NCBI GenBank assembly: GCA_026390695.1
Contig: JAPLFL010000128.1
Coordinates: 1-64,000 of the forward strand
Reading direction: 5' to 3'
Length of the DNA stretch: 64,000 nt
From: Candidatus Kapaibacterium sp.
GTDB lineage: Bacteria; Bacteroidota; Ignavibacteria; Kapaibacteriales; UBA2268
Shown one piece after another: positions 27,777-38,984 of the stretch; position 1 is the stretch's first letter, and each line of letters opens with the position of its first letter. Made by a program: the position numbers and the translations under genes. Below the pieces are notes generated by a model. It saw nothing but the letters and a program-made list of their open reading frames with translations, did no database searches and was not told the DNA's origin.

Positions 27777-29849
27777 ATGAAAATAGTCTATATATTTATT
27801 TTAACTTTGATTTTTACAATCCAATCATATTCCCAATGGGAGCCATCTAATACAGGGTTGGAGGGTGGAACTGTCAAAACTTTTGCAATTAATGGAACTA
27901 ATATTTTTGCTGGTACTGAAAGTGGTGGAATATTTTTATCAACAAATAATGGTCAGAACTGGCATTCAATCTATAATAGTAATAAACTTGTTTCAATCAA
28001 TGCACTTTGTTTTCAGGGTAACGATTTATTTGCTGCAAGCGATAATGATATTTATTCCAGTAAAGATATGGGTAAAACATGGGCTGTAGCTAATTCCGGG
28101 ATAAATAGTACAATTATTTCATTAGTTTCTTCTGCAACATATTTATTTGCTGGAACCAGTTCAGGAATTTATTATAGTTCTGATAATGGTTTAAAATGGC
28201 AGATTACAAATGGTGCAACTAAAGATTTTGTAATCTATTCCATGAAAGCCGCTTCTAATCGGTTATTTGCAGGCACAAGCAAAGGTCTTCTGATTTCCAC
28301 AGATAATGGTAAGAACTGGATTGTAAAGCAAAATGGCTTAACTAATATTTATATTCAGTGCGTCGATTATTCAGATAATATTCTCTATGCTGGCACTGGT
28401 AGCGGGCTTTTTAAATCATCGGATTTTGGTGAAAATTGGATAACTGTTTCAGATACATTAGTTAATTTTAGTATCCTATCTATTTCAATAATTTCGAACC
28501 GATTTTTTGTTGGCACAATGGGTGCGGGTCTTTATTATTCATCCAATTCAGGACTGAACTGGAGTGTTCCTGATTCTGTGAATCATACTTATATAAATTC
28601 TATACTTATTTCTGGCAATGATATTCTTATTGGCCTGAGAACTAAAGGTATTTATAGATCTATTGATATCGGAGGCACATGGATCGAAGCAAATAAAGGT
28701 TTAACAAATATTTCAATTTTATCAATGGCAGTTAATAAGAATAGTATTTATGCAGGCACTGAACAACATGGGATCTATGTTTCGGAGGATAGTGGCTCGA
28801 GCTGGAGTTCAATCAATAATGGCATTCAAGATATTGCATTCAGACTGAATTTCAAATCAATTGCTGCATTGGATAATCTTATCATAGCCGCTTCAACATC
28901 AGATGGAGTCTATATTTCTAATGATAAAGGCAAGAATTGGAAAACTGCTAATAGTGGACTAACAGATTCTTACATAAGCGAAGTAGTAATTTATGGAAAA
29001 ACAATTTTTGCAGGAACCGGCTCCCACGGTGTATTTATGTCAAATGACAACGGCTCAACATGGAAAGAAGCGAATCAAGGATTAAGCTCATTGGGAATTA
29101 CTGCTCTTGCAATATTCGACGATAATATTGTTGCTGGAACAAGCGATGCCGGTATTTTTATATCTAATGATACAGGCCAGACCTGGAAATCTGCAAATAA
29201 TGGGCTTACTGATCTATATATTTTTTCGATAAAATGCTCTGCAAAAAATATTTATATTAAAACTCAAACTAAGCTCTATTTATCAACAAATGATATAAAT
29301 AAATGGAGTGAAGTCAAAAAAGAGCCACTAAAGAACGTTTTCAACGATTCACCTTTGTTTATTTCGGATTCTGTTATGCTTGCAGCCGATATAAATGGAA
29401 CGTATATTACAAAAGATCAAGGCTTAACTTGGCTTGATGCCAATAAAGGGCTTTTAAATAATGATTTGAACTCGGTAATAGTATCAGGTGAAAACATTAT
29501 AGCTGCTGTTGCAGGAAATGGGATTTTCAGAGCTAAAATCAAGGAATTTAATAGAATAGTTTTTGATGTTCAGGAACATACTGATTATAAGATACTATTT
29601 AAAGTTTTTCCGATTCCAGCTGATAATTATATTAATATTCTTGATCTGTCAAATCAAATATTTTCTTCGGGTGTACAAAATTCCATTCAGGTATTCACTT
29701 CAAATGGTGAAATATTTGATGATTATACTGTGAGCTATAGCCAAAGCCAGTTGCAATTTAATTTCAAACATATTTCGTCAGGGATATATTATTGCTTAAT
29801 TGAAGGGAATTCAAAAAAAGTAATTGTAAAATTTACTATTTTAAATTAA
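27777..29849 (+). CDS. Secreted beta-propeller (BNR/sortilin/YCF48-like) protein with T9SS C-terminal sorting domain
   Basis: Repeated FAGTxxGIYxSxDxGxxW units; C-terminal FPIPADNYINI...ISSGIYYCLIEGNSKKVIVKFTI. Confidence 0.85.
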   Translation: MKIVYIFILTLIFTIQSYSQWEPSNTGLEGGTVKTFAINGTNIFAGTESGGIFLSTNNGQNWHSIYNSNKLVSINALCFQGNDLFAASDNDIYSSKDMGKTWAVANSGINSTIISLVSSATYLFAGTSSGIYYSSDNGLKWQITNGATKDFVIYSMKAASNRLFAGTSKGLLISTDNGKNWIVKQNGLTNIYIQCVDYSDNILYAGTGSGLFKSSDFGENWITVSDTLVNFSILSISIISNRFFVGTMGAGLYYSSNSGLNWSVPDSVNHTYINSILISGNDILIGLRTKGIYRSIDIGGTWIEANKGLTNISILSMAVNKNSIYAGTEQHGIYVSEDSGSSWSSINNGIQDIAFRLNFKSIAALDNLIIAASTSDGVYISNDKGKNWKTANSGLTDSYISEVVIYGKTIFAGTGSHGVFMSNDNGSTWKEANQGLSSLGITALAIFDDNIVAGTSDAGIFISNDTGQTWKSANNGLTDLYIFSIKCSAKNIYIKTQTKLYLSTNDINKWSEVKKEPLKNVFNDSPLFISDSVMLAADINGTYITKDQGLTWLDANKGLLNNDLNSVIVSGENIIAAVAGNGIFRAKIKEFNRIVFDVQEHTDYKILFKVFPIPADNYINILDLSNQIFSSGVQNSIQVFTSNGEIFDDYTVSYSQSQLQFNFKHISSGIYYCLIEGNSKKVIVKFTILN

Positions 29850-29856
29850 TATGCTA

Positions 29857-32800
29857 CTATTTCCTCTTTTTTATTCTACACAAGCCTTGGAAGCTGCAAG
29901 TACGGCATATCTGTGTATTTTTAGGTTTTACATTGAATTTAGCAAGTTTAATTTTATCCATAATATCACCGGCAGCCTCGATCGAGGAATTAATCATATC
30001 TTCGATTTCCTCAGATGTATAATATCTATTTGGATTTTTTTTAAAAATATTATATAATTCAGAAAACTCCGCTGCAAATCTAACTTGTTGAGAATTTTCG
30101 AATAATTTTTTTTCAAATTTATCCTGATCTGATTCCGATTGCTCATCCTTAAGAAATAATACATAATAAACCGCTCCGCCAAATACAAACTTTTGTCCAT
30201 ATTTATTTTCGAGTAATTTAGCTGCAGCAGCCATGTACAGAGGTAACTGAAAAGACTCATTCTTCATAATCTCTTTTTCTGAATGAATACCGGATTTCCC
30301 TGTTTTATAATCAGCTACAATAAATCCAAATCCTGTGTCAGTCTCTCTAATTTCAATTCTATCGATTTTTCCTCTAATATATACTTTATCAGATAATTTA
30401 ATGGGTTGACTATACTGATTACTATCATTTGTACCAAACTCGAACTCAAAAAATGATGGCAAATATTTCCACCCTATTTCTAGTCTTAATATTTCGTTCT
30501 TCAGCCATTGCTGCAGAATACCACTTCTATCTGATGTATAATTAAAGTCTGGATCCAGATTATTTTCTTTTTTAGATCCATTGTTGTTTATTTTATCAAA
30601 ATTCCAACCTAACATATTCAAAACTTCAATTTTCATCAGAGCATTATGATGTTTGAAGGCTAATAACTCATGATCAGCAATCTCAAGCAACAACTTCAGA
30701 GCGACTTCATGATCATAATTATCTAAATGAACAGGATAGATGCCATTTCCAATAGATGGATATTCTTTAATTTGAATTTGTTTATAAAAATCGCTAAGTA
30801 TTTTATGTATCACAATTCCTGTTTCAATAGAACTAATGCCGAGTTCAGTTACCTTTGGTGTTTTTATTTTTAAGATACTACTTATATAAAACTGAAATGG
30901 ACATCTAACATAATTATCAAAATATGAGGCTGAAAATGGTTGTTCACAGATTTTTGCTAAAAGATCATCGGGCTTTGAGCCAGCAAATCTAATTATCTCA
31001 TCTATAGAAATCTCAGAATTAAAAGATTCTAATTTCTCAATTTTCTCAATGCAGTGCTTCAATTCCGCAGATTCATCAAACTCATTATTTTTGTGATTAG
31101 GATTTGAATAAAATTCATTTGAAGAACAGAATAATTGATCATATTCATCATTTGAAAAATATGTGCTGATATTATCAACCGATATAAAATCAGAGTCATT
31201 ATTTTTTTTAATTATTTTAATTAAAGAATATAGAAACTGCGATGGCACAAGCTCTTCTAAATTTCTGAATTTCGGATAAGTAATAATAATTTTCTTGCTT
31301 CCATTTTCCAAAGCCTCAGAATTATTTGTTAAAAATTGATAGAACAACATTCTTTCTGCCTGTATGAACCTCTCAGCGCTCTCAGGTAGCTCTTTTCCAA
31401 GCATTGTATCACTTCTGTAAACCGGAGGAAAACTACTATCGACTGCACCGCAAAGAATTGAAACTTTGAAAGGAACGTATCGGGTTTGCTCAATAGATGT
31501 GACTGTTACGCCGTACCCAAATTTTTCGTGAGTCTGATACCGGGCACCACTAATTGATATTCTCAGTTTATCATACAATTCATTAAAATTGTAGCTACTG
31601 CCAGGATATAGTTGTTCTTGAACAAATGTAATTTCTTCGAGCAGGTCGATGAATACTGAAAAAGCCCGTGATAATTTTTCTATTTCATCATAGAAAGCCA
31701 TTTTATCAAAATCATTCAAATCGGAATTTATTTTAGAATAATATTCATTTACTGATTCTAAAATTCCAAGTTTTTGGACTAAATTTTTAACAAAGTCTGC
31801 AAATTCAATAGGAGAATATTTTTTCCTCTCAAATTTAAAAATGCTCATCAGCAGCAAAGTGTCAGAGATTGCTGATTTCACATTATTCAATCGGTATTTT
31901 AAATCATTGATAAGGAACTCATCATCAGTTGAAGAATTATATTCTATCTGTTTTTCAATGCTCGACCTCACCATCTGCAATTTCTCAAATATCCTGCCAG
32001 AGCCGCCTCTATTAAATCCGGGAAGAATCCTTTCATTATTTAATATTTGAATATAATTAAATTTATCAACGGTCTGATCATTCTCTTTATCATAAATTTT
32101 AATGTAAGGACTTAGTATCACTCGCTGCAGATCAGCCTTTTGAAAATTTTTATTGATTAATTGCAGTGCTGAGTCAATTGCAACTATCAGTGGAGATGAA
32201 TCAAGGTTATATCTATCAGTCAGATTTAATGGAATCTTAGCCTCCGAAAATATTTCTCGAAATAATTGAGAATACTCCTCCGGATGACGCATTGCAACAC
32301 ATATTTCACCAACTTTATAATTTTTATCGCTAATTAAATCCTTAATGTATTTTGCTATAAATCTAACTTCCGTAACTTTATCAGGTACTGAAAATAATTG
32401 AATCATCGCAGCAATTGCAGGATGTTGAATATCTTTTTCTGTATTAAAAAGCCAACGTCTGATATAATTTGCAATTAAAATACATGAATTTTCCTCAGTA
32501 GGGAAAAAGGGTTGTTCATCCACAATAGAAAAACCGGCGCCTATCAGAGTCTCGATTGAATTACGCAGATTACCGAACAGTGGCCCATTTTCTGATGAAT
32601 AATCGAGATTCAATGCAAAAGGGATTTCGGAACTTGCAAACAAACGAATTATATCTACTTCAGGAGCTTTAAATTCACTAAATCCAAAGCAAAGAATTTT
32701 TGTGATTTTATTAAAGATCGCACCAAGTGATCTTTTTTGGGGACTTTCAGTCTCAGGAAAAAGTTCTGATAAATAATTTGAATACGCGGAAGAAAACTCT

Positions 32801-33375
32801 GAGACAATTAACTTTAAAAGTTCAGGTAAATCAAGTAATTTTGAGCCTAAAAGCTTCTGATACTCTTGGTAAATAAGATAAATATCAGTAAAGCGCTGCA
32901 GGTCTTCGATATTTGAGTTTTTTTCGCTTAAATCTTTTTTAAAATCAAATACATCAATACCATCTTCTTTTAGACCAAATATTAATGAAGATATTCTTTC
33001 AATCATTGGTAGAGAATAACTTTTCCCTCTGAATTTATAATATTCGGTTTCAGTTTGATCAATTGCCTGTTCAAAAAGAGCTAACCTAAATGCGTCTGAA
33101 ATTATTTTTTTATCTTTATTCAATCCCGATAAATTAAAAATCCTTATTGCAAAAGCCTGCAATGTCATAATCATTGGCTCTGGGACGGGACGTTTGTGCA
33201 ATTCCCAATATTTTTTAACTGAATAATCCTTAACTATTCGTGAAATTTTCCCGGTAGGAACAATTACAATTGATGAATTTAATGAATTGTCCACAACCAT
33301 AGCGTCAATTGCGCTATAAATGGATTTCATCAGATCAAAATTGTGAAAATTTTTATTATACAGTATCTGAGCCAT
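29857..33375 (-). CDS. AddB-like / PD-(D/E)XK exonuclease family protein
   Basis: 1172 aa; RCPFQFYISSIL, KIDRIEIRE..FIVADYKTGKSG, CRTCSFQGLCR (4Fe-4S nuclease-type C terminus). Confidence 0.75.
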   Translation of the reverse strand: MAQILYNKNFHNFDLMKSIYSAIDAMVVDNSLNSSIVIVPTGKISRIVKDYSVKKYWELHKRPVPEPMIMTLQAFAIRIFNLSGLNKDKKIISDAFRLALFEQAIDQTETEYYKFRGKSYSLPMIERISSLIFGLKEDGIDVFDFKKDLSEKNSNIEDLQRFTDIYLIYQEYQKLLGSKLLDLPELLKLIVSEFSSAYSNYLSELFPETESPQKRSLGAIFNKITKILCFGFSEFKAPEVDIIRLFASSEIPFALNLDYSSENGPLFGNLRNSIETLIGAGFSIVDEQPFFPTEENSCILIANYIRRWLFNTEKDIQHPAIAAMIQLFSVPDKVTEVRFIAKYIKDLISDKNYKVGEICVAMRHPEEYSQLFREIFSEAKIPLNLTDRYNLDSSPLIVAIDSALQLINKNFQKADLQRVILSPYIKIYDKENDQTVDKFNYIQILNNERILPGFNRGGSGRIFEKLQMVRSSIEKQIEYNSSTDDEFLINDLKYRLNNVKSAISDTLLLMSIFKFERKKYSPIEFADFVKNLVQKLGILESVNEYYSKINSDLNDFDKMAFYDEIEKLSRAFSVFIDLLEEITFVQEQLYPGSSYNFNELYDKLRISISGARYQTHEKFGYGVTVTSIEQTRYVPFKVSILCGAVDSSFPPVYRSDTMLGKELPESAERFIQAERMLFYQFLTNNSEALENGSKKIIITYPKFRNLEELVPSQFLYSLIKIIKKNNDSDFISVDNISTYFSNDEYDQLFCSSNEFYSNPNHKNNEFDESAELKHCIEKIEKLESFNSEISIDEIIRFAGSKPDDLLAKICEQPFSASYFDNYVRCPFQFYISSILKIKTPKVTELGISSIETGIVIHKILSDFYKQIQIKEYPSIGNGIYPVHLDNYDHEVALKLLLEIADHELLAFKHHNALMKIEVLNMLGWNFDKINNNGSKKENNLDPDFNYTSDRSGILQQWLKNEILRLEIGWKYLPSFFEFEFGTNDSNQYSQPIKLSDKVYIRGKIDRIEIRETDTGFGFIVADYKTGKSGIHSEKEIMKNESFQLPLYMAAAAKLLENKYGQKFVFGGAVYYVLFLKDEQSESDQDKFEKKLFENSQQVRFAAEFSELYNIFKKNPNRYYTSEEIEDMINSSIEAAGDIMDKIKLAKFNVKPKNTQICRTCSFQGLCRIKKRK

Positions 33376-33447
33376 ATATTCGAGATTTTATTAAAATTAA
33401 TATGTCGAATAAGTGCTACTATTCTTTTATTTGAATAAAATTTAAGT

Positions 33448-35145
33448 TTACTTTACTCCCGTAACTTTTCTATCTTTGGGGTGACGAACAGAAAATATTA
33501 ATTTTTTATCAACTGATTTCCCTGACTCCAGATCTAAGTTCCATTCAATTTCACCTGTTTCCTGATCAAATTTTCCACCACTTTGTTCTTCAAGTTTAAC
33601 TATTATTTTTTCATTCTTTGAAATTGGTATATTCTCTTTAATGATAATTTTTATAGGAGTTTTCTTGTTATTTTTTAAAGTTATTTTATATGCAAATGTA
33701 CGCTCAATGTCATTACTCAAGAATTTTGATTCTGCATAATCACGTATAATATTTCTTTCAACAACAATATTTTTATCCTTGCCAAATGAAACATCAAGTG
33801 TATCATCTGCTTTCATTGGATCCAGACTAATTTTCCCAATATATGTATTTCCAAAATATACGTTAGCTTCGCCACCAAGGAGACTATGCTCCTCCCAGTT
33901 CGTAATTCGTGCAATCATATAAGTCTCCAACTTGAGTTTAGGAGCTGTATAGTACTCAAATTTCCCTTTAATGTTAAATGTAGCAAGATCAGCCTTATAT
34001 TCCTTACCGTCGCTTGGGAAGCTATATTTCATATCAGCGGTATATTCGGCATCAATCAATTCCGAAGAAGCATTACTTGTGGTAAATACAGGTGGTGGAA
34101 TGAAACTACCGTCCTGATCCAGACCATTAACTTTAAACTGTGTTTCAGTAGCTCGACTCCCCCTGATATTATAACCTGATGAACTTGTATTTGCCGATGT
34201 TACATAATCACTTCTTTTCTGAGTATTATCAATAAAATCGAGATAATTTTCTGAATACACAGGGAGATTGCCGTTTTCAACCGGATTCCGTGTTGAAACC
34301 GTCAGATTCACATTATCCCAGTCTAAGCCTGAGCTTTGATGAACATAAGATTTTAATCTGAAATCAAGTGGGGAGTTAATATCAGCTGCTCGAATATCAT
34401 AGAATGGCCGCCATCCTGCATTTTGAATATAATACTGTACTTTCAAATCAACACTTTGAACTGATTCAGAAGAAATAGATACTATTAGCTCCGAAAAACG
34501 GCTTGTATTGCGCTGTTTAATTTCATTCAACTGATTTCTATATTTTGTTATCGTTGTGTTTAAATCAATTATTTTTCTATTCAGATTCATTTTCCTATTT
34601 TTTATTTCCAAAATTTTATTAAAATAATATTCTGTCAAATCTTTTAATGATTCGCTACTAAAGCCATCTTTAGCCGAGATAATATTTCTGTTTGTAATCA
34701 TAAAGTTATATTGTTCATCAAGCGATAGGTTCTGATTATTGAATTCATCAATCTTCCAATTAATATTCTTTATTGTATCATTAATTTGCTGCTCCTCATC
34801 ACTTATTTCAACCTGTTTTAAATAATTTGATCTGTGATTTACCGACATAAGTACAGCTCTGCCACCAAGGCTGACATTGATGCTATTGGGATCAATATTT
34901 TCTGCTAAATTCTGAATCAGATAATTATTTACTCCTGCTTTTAATTTTAAGTTACCGCTATGGGTCAACTCAGCGCCTTGTAGATATATTTTCACATCTG
35001 TTAATTTAGGAGATATTTCACTCTCCGCAGCCACAGCACATAAGAAGCTGAAAATAAAAATTGCTGCTCCGCATGTTATTACTCTTTTCATAATTTTACC
35101 ATTTTTTACAATTAAACAAATTCTACAAATCATAGAGTCACTCAA
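33448..35145 (-). CDS. Mucoidy inhibitor MuiA family / DUF4139 protein
   Basis: LTDVKIYLQGAELTHSGNLKLKAGVN, VQYYIQNAGWRPFYDIRA, C-terminal EWNLDLESGKSVDKKLIFSVRHPKDR. Confidence 0.85.
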   Translation of the reverse strand: MSDSMICRICLIVKNGKIMKRVITCGAAIFIFSFLCAVAAESEISPKLTDVKIYLQGAELTHSGNLKLKAGVNNYLIQNLAENIDPNSINVSLGGRAVLMSVNHRSNYLKQVEISDEEQQINDTIKNINWKIDEFNNQNLSLDEQYNFMITNRNIISAKDGFSSESLKDLTEYYFNKILEIKNRKMNLNRKIIDLNTTITKYRNQLNEIKQRNTSRFSELIVSISSESVQSVDLKVQYYIQNAGWRPFYDIRAADINSPLDFRLKSYVHQSSGLDWDNVNLTVSTRNPVENGNLPVYSENYLDFIDNTQKRSDYVTSANTSSSGYNIRGSRATETQFKVNGLDQDGSFIPPPVFTTSNASSELIDAEYTADMKYSFPSDGKEYKADLATFNIKGKFEYYTAPKLKLETYMIARITNWEEHSLLGGEANVYFGNTYIGKISLDPMKADDTLDVSFGKDKNIVVERNIIRDYAESKFLSNDIERTFAYKITLKNNKKTPIKIIIKENIPISKNEKIIVKLEEQSGGKFDQETGEIEWNLDLESGKSVDKKLIFSVRHPKDRKVTGVK

Positions 35146-35200
35146 TAAGTGAAAAGTTACATAATTTTGTAAATGTAATTTCTGGAAAATAGATATTTCA

Positions 35201-36838
35201 ATGGATATAATAAAAAAGTATAAGTATCAAATATTAATAATAATCGCTACAAGCCTGTTCTTTTTGCCATTTTTAGGAGAAGTTCATTTATTTGACTGGG
35301 ATGAAATTAACTTTGCTGAGGCTGCAAGAGAAATGTTAGCGAGCGGTGATTATACTTCTGTTAGAATTGATTATCAGATATTTTATGAAAAACCACCCCT
35401 TTTTATATGGATTCAAGCCGCTTCAATGGCCATCTTTGGAGTAAATGAATTCGCTGCAAGATTACCTAATGTAATAGTTGGAATTTTTACATTTCTTTTC
35501 ATTTTTTCAATTGGTAAAAAGTTAGTTAATAATATTTTCGGATTACTTTGGATATTAGCATATTCTGGATCACTGCTTCCACAGCTATATTTTAGAACAG
35601 GTATAATTGATCCGCTTTTTAATTTATTTATTTTTATTGGGATATATTTCCTTTACAGTTATTATTTAGATTATAAATTCAAAAATCTACTATCAAGTTC
35701 ATTATTAATTTCGCTTGCAATTTTAACAAAAGGCCCTGTTGCACTACTTATTGTGAGTATTGTGTGGATTGTATTTTATTTTTTAAAAAGGAAAACAATC
35801 AAGTTCACTTACTGGCAATTCCCTTTATTTACAATTTTATCAATCCTCCCTTTTTTAATCTGGAATTTAGCAGTGATGATCAAAACAGGGAATATTGTTA
35901 TCAATGATTTTATTCAATATAATATTCGTTTACTTTCAACCGAAGATGCTGGTCATGGCGGACCATTTTATTATCATTTTATTGTAATATTGATCGGTTG
36001 TTTCCCTGCTTCTATTGTGGCTATACGAGGCTATTTCGGTTTAACGGAATCTAATCCTAAATTAAAAATATTTGAATCTTGGAATTTTATATTATTTCTG
36101 ACTGTTTTGGTTATTTTTTCAATAGTAAACACGAAAATCATTCATTATTCTTCCCTGTGTTACTTACCATTAACGTTCTTTGCTGCCAGAGCGCTCAATG
36201 AACTTTATTTGAATAAAATCAAGTTATATCGGTATCAGGTAATATTAATCGGACTTATAGGGTTAATCATATCGCTGGCATTCACTCTAATCCCGCTTAT
36301 TTTTATTAACAAGGAATATTTTCTTCCGAAGATTACTGATAAATTTATTTTTGAAATTCTTAAAGCAGATGTGCATTGGAGCGGATTTGAGTTTATTTTC
36401 GGCATAATTCTTACCTTAACATTAACATTTACCATCATTCAAATCATAAAGGGACATCATTTTAAGCCGCTATTACTGCTATTCTCCATATCAGGATTGA
36501 CAATATTTTTTATACTGATTACGATTACTCCTAAAATAGAGCAATACCTTCAATCAACATCTATTGAATTTTATAAGAGCCTTCAGCAGCAAGATGTCTT
36601 CATCAATACTGACTTCAAAAGCTATGCTCCTTACTTTTACCAACAGAAACCTATCCACCTCTCCGCATCTGGATTAGGTATTAGTCAAGATAATTACAAT
36701 TCTTTGATTAAAAGTGGAAATCCTGGCAAACCCGTATATATGATTTTCAGTATAAAAGAAATAAAAAAGGCAAAGAATGTTCCGAATTCATCAATAGTAG
36801 CCATCAAGAACGGGTTTATCTTTGTCAGGAGATTTTAG
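35201..36838 (+). CDS. GT39/ArnT-like glycosyltransferase
   Basis: FDWDEINFAEAAREMLASGDY, YEKPPLFIWIQA, FGVNEFAARLPN; polytopic. Confidence 0.85.
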   Translation: MDIIKKYKYQILIIIATSLFFLPFLGEVHLFDWDEINFAEAAREMLASGDYTSVRIDYQIFYEKPPLFIWIQAASMAIFGVNEFAARLPNVIVGIFTFLFIFSIGKKLVNNIFGLLWILAYSGSLLPQLYFRTGIIDPLFNLFIFIGIYFLYSYYLDYKFKNLLSSSLLISLAILTKGPVALLIVSIVWIVFYFLKRKTIKFTYWQFPLFTILSILPFLIWNLAVMIKTGNIVINDFIQYNIRLLSTEDAGHGGPFYYHFIVILIGCFPASIVAIRGYFGLTESNPKLKIFESWNFILFLTVLVIFSIVNTKIIHYSSLCYLPLTFFAARALNELYLNKIKLYRYQVILIGLIGLIISLAFTLIPLIFINKEYFLPKITDKFIFEILKADVHWSGFEFIFGIILTLTLTFTIIQIIKGHHFKPLLLLFSISGLTIFFILITITPKIEQYLQSTSIEFYKSLQQQDVFINTDFKSYAPYFYQQKPIHLSASGLGISQDNYNSLIKSGNPGKPVYMIFSIKEIKKAKNVPNSSIVAIKNGFIFVRRF

Positions 36839-38078
36839 ATTTTCTTTTAAACTGCAAATATTTATCATAAAAATAAATAGCTCCAAGAGAAATAAACGGC
36901 AACAGCAGCGGTTTCATCAAAGTCTGATACCTCTGTATAACAAAAAATATGGCCGCTATTAAGCTATGATATATCATAAATAGATAAAAATATTGATATT
37001 TATTAAAAGAAAAGTTTTTTACAACACCAATTATTAATAGTACCAGAGCTAACATCCATGGAATATAATAGAAAATATTTGAATTTTTTCTGTCAAAAGG
37101 GTTCCCCACCCATAAATGAAATTCTTTTGTTATAATATTTAGCAAATTCCCGGATATCCCTTTTGATTTTATCGATTTCAAAGCCTCACTCATAAAGACA
37201 CTGTCTCGAGCTATTTCAAAATTCTTATTCATCGGAATTTCTTTCAGGGTAATCGCAATTTTATCATCTTCCCAAAAAGCATCATAGTATGGATTATTGC
37301 CTCGGTACAAGTTAATACCGGAAGCACTCGTAAGAGGAATAATTTTATTGAAAGTATAATAATTTCTCAATTGCCATGGTAAAAGAGCAAGAATCGAAAA
37401 TAACGCAATAAGCAGCGCATTAAGCCACTTTTTCCTATAAACCATATAAAATGCCAAAAACAGATTGAAAACGATAAATTCAGACCTAAAAAGCGGTAAA
37501 ATCGCACATATTAGAGCAATAACAAATGTATGTTTGTAATTCCAAACAGATTCTATTTTACTTAGATTATAAATTAACAGTAAAATTAAAATATGATATA
37601 TTAGGGTCGGGCCAATAGTTGCTACTATGTATATAAAATCAGGGAAAATGCTGTATAAGATAGCTGATAGCAGTGCTACTCTTTCATTGAAGGCATGATT
37701 AGTGACTCTAAAGATTAAATAAACAGAAAAAAGTGACAGAAGAATGTTGAATATCAGCAGTGCGATATTTCTTAAAATTATCGATTTGATAGTAAAGAAA
37801 GGTAGAATCACTGCAAGATATGCAGGAGGCATGTATGCTGAAGGAACTGGTTTGGAATTTTCAGAAGCATTAAATTCAATTTTATCTTGATTTAAATAAA
37901 ACAGAGAAAAACCTTTACCTGCAACTATATTTTTAGCTATGTTCCCATATTCAAGATAATTTGATTCTGACGAAAAATCAAAATATATCCATACGAAGAT
38001 AATCCGCAGAGCAAGTGTGAATGCTATAATAGGAAGTATTTTATTCTTTGTGAATTTTTGAAAGAATTCCATAATCAA
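36825..38078 (-). CDS. GT39-like membrane glycosyltransferase / mannosyltransferase family protein
   Basis: Polytopic 417 aa; YMPPAYLAVILPFF, NPYYDAFWEDDK. Confidence 0.7.
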   Translation of the reverse strand: MIMEFFQKFTKNKILPIIAFTLALRIIFVWIYFDFSSESNYLEYGNIAKNIVAGKGFSLFYLNQDKIEFNASENSKPVPSAYMPPAYLAVILPFFTIKSIILRNIALLIFNILLSLFSVYLIFRVTNHAFNERVALLSAILYSIFPDFIYIVATIGPTLIYHILILLLIYNLSKIESVWNYKHTFVIALICAILPLFRSEFIVFNLFLAFYMVYRKKWLNALLIALFSILALLPWQLRNYYTFNKIIPLTSASGINLYRGNNPYYDAFWEDDKIAITLKEIPMNKNFEIARDSVFMSEALKSIKSKGISGNLLNIITKEFHLWVGNPFDRKNSNIFYYIPWMLALVLLIIGVVKNFSFNKYQYFYLFMIYHSLIAAIFFVIQRYQTLMKPLLLPFISLGAIYFYDKYLQFKRKSKIS

Positions 38079-38230
38079 TTTTAATTCATTAACTAAAGCC
38101 GAAATTAATAATTTTTGTTTACAACTTATCTAAATTCTAAAAATATTTATTTGATATTTTCAGAAAATTTCTTAATTTTGTGGTTCGTATAAAATGAAAA
38201 ATATTTTTTATATAAATTGATAGCATTGAA

Positions 38231-38371
38231 ATGAAACGAACTTATCAACCCAGTAGAAGAAAAAAACTGAATAAACATGGTTTTCGCTTACGCATGTCAA
38301 CTAAAAACGGTAGAAAAGTTTTAGCAAGACGTCGCGCAAAAGGACGCTATCGCTTGACTGTCAGCGACTAA
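38231..38371 (+). CDS. rpmH: 50S ribosomal protein L34 (46 aa; absent from supplied ORF track)
   Basis: [46 protein letters not shown] read directly from sequence. Confidence 0.98.
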   Translation: MKRTYQPSRRKKLNKHGFRLRMSTKNGRKVLARRRAKGRYRLTVSD

Positions 38372-38393
38372 TAATTTTTTTCTTAAAGCTATA

Positions 38394-38429
38394 GATAAGG
38401 ATAGGTCGCTGCTTATCCTTATTTTTTTT
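38394..38429 (+). terminator. Terminator/attenuator between rpmH and rnpA
   Basis: gataaggataggtcgctgcttatccttatttttttt. Confidence 0.8.
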
Positions 38430-38503
38430 GTTTCATCACTTAAAGATACAAATTTAATGAAGTAAAAAACAAGATTTAATTAAAAACTTTATAAAATTTC
38501 AAC

Positions 38504-38929
38504 TTGGAACTTATATTTTCATCTCTCAAGGGTTTCGAATCATTTACAAAAGCATTTCATACTGGTAAGAAATTTCGAAGTGGAGCTGCTTTAACATCTG
38601 TTCAATTTAACTCAAAACAATCGTCACCAGTAGGAAATGTCTTGGATACTTCGCATATTGTATCTTATGCTGTTACTGTTAGTAAAAGAACAGCAAAGAG
38701 AGCCGTTCTACGAAATAGAATCAAGAGATTAATGAGGGAATCATTGAGAAAGGAATTATCGGATTTATTTCATCAAGACCAAATTGTAATATCTACTTTT
38801 ATTTGGATTTGGAGATCCGCACCAAAAAAACCAGGCCAGATCCATCTGAACGATGTATCCAAAGAACTAAGGCTAATTATAGATGATATTAAATTTTATC
38901 ATTTGAAAATCCAAAAAAGTAAATATTAG
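38504..38929 (+). CDS. rnpA: Ribonuclease P protein component
   Basis: Position after rpmH; SYAVTVSKRTAKRAVLRNRIKRLMRESLR. Confidence 0.93.
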   Translation: MELIFSSLKGFESFTKAFHTGKKFRSGAALTSVQFNSKQSSPVGNVLDTSHIVSYAVTVSKRTAKRAVLRNRIKRLMRESLRKELSDLFHQDQIVISTFIWIWRSAPKKPGQIHLNDVSKELRLIIDDIKFYHLKIQKSKY

Positions 38930-38984
38930 TCATCTTAATTGTAATTTACGGAATTAAACTTTAAACAATAAAAGATCACTCCCA

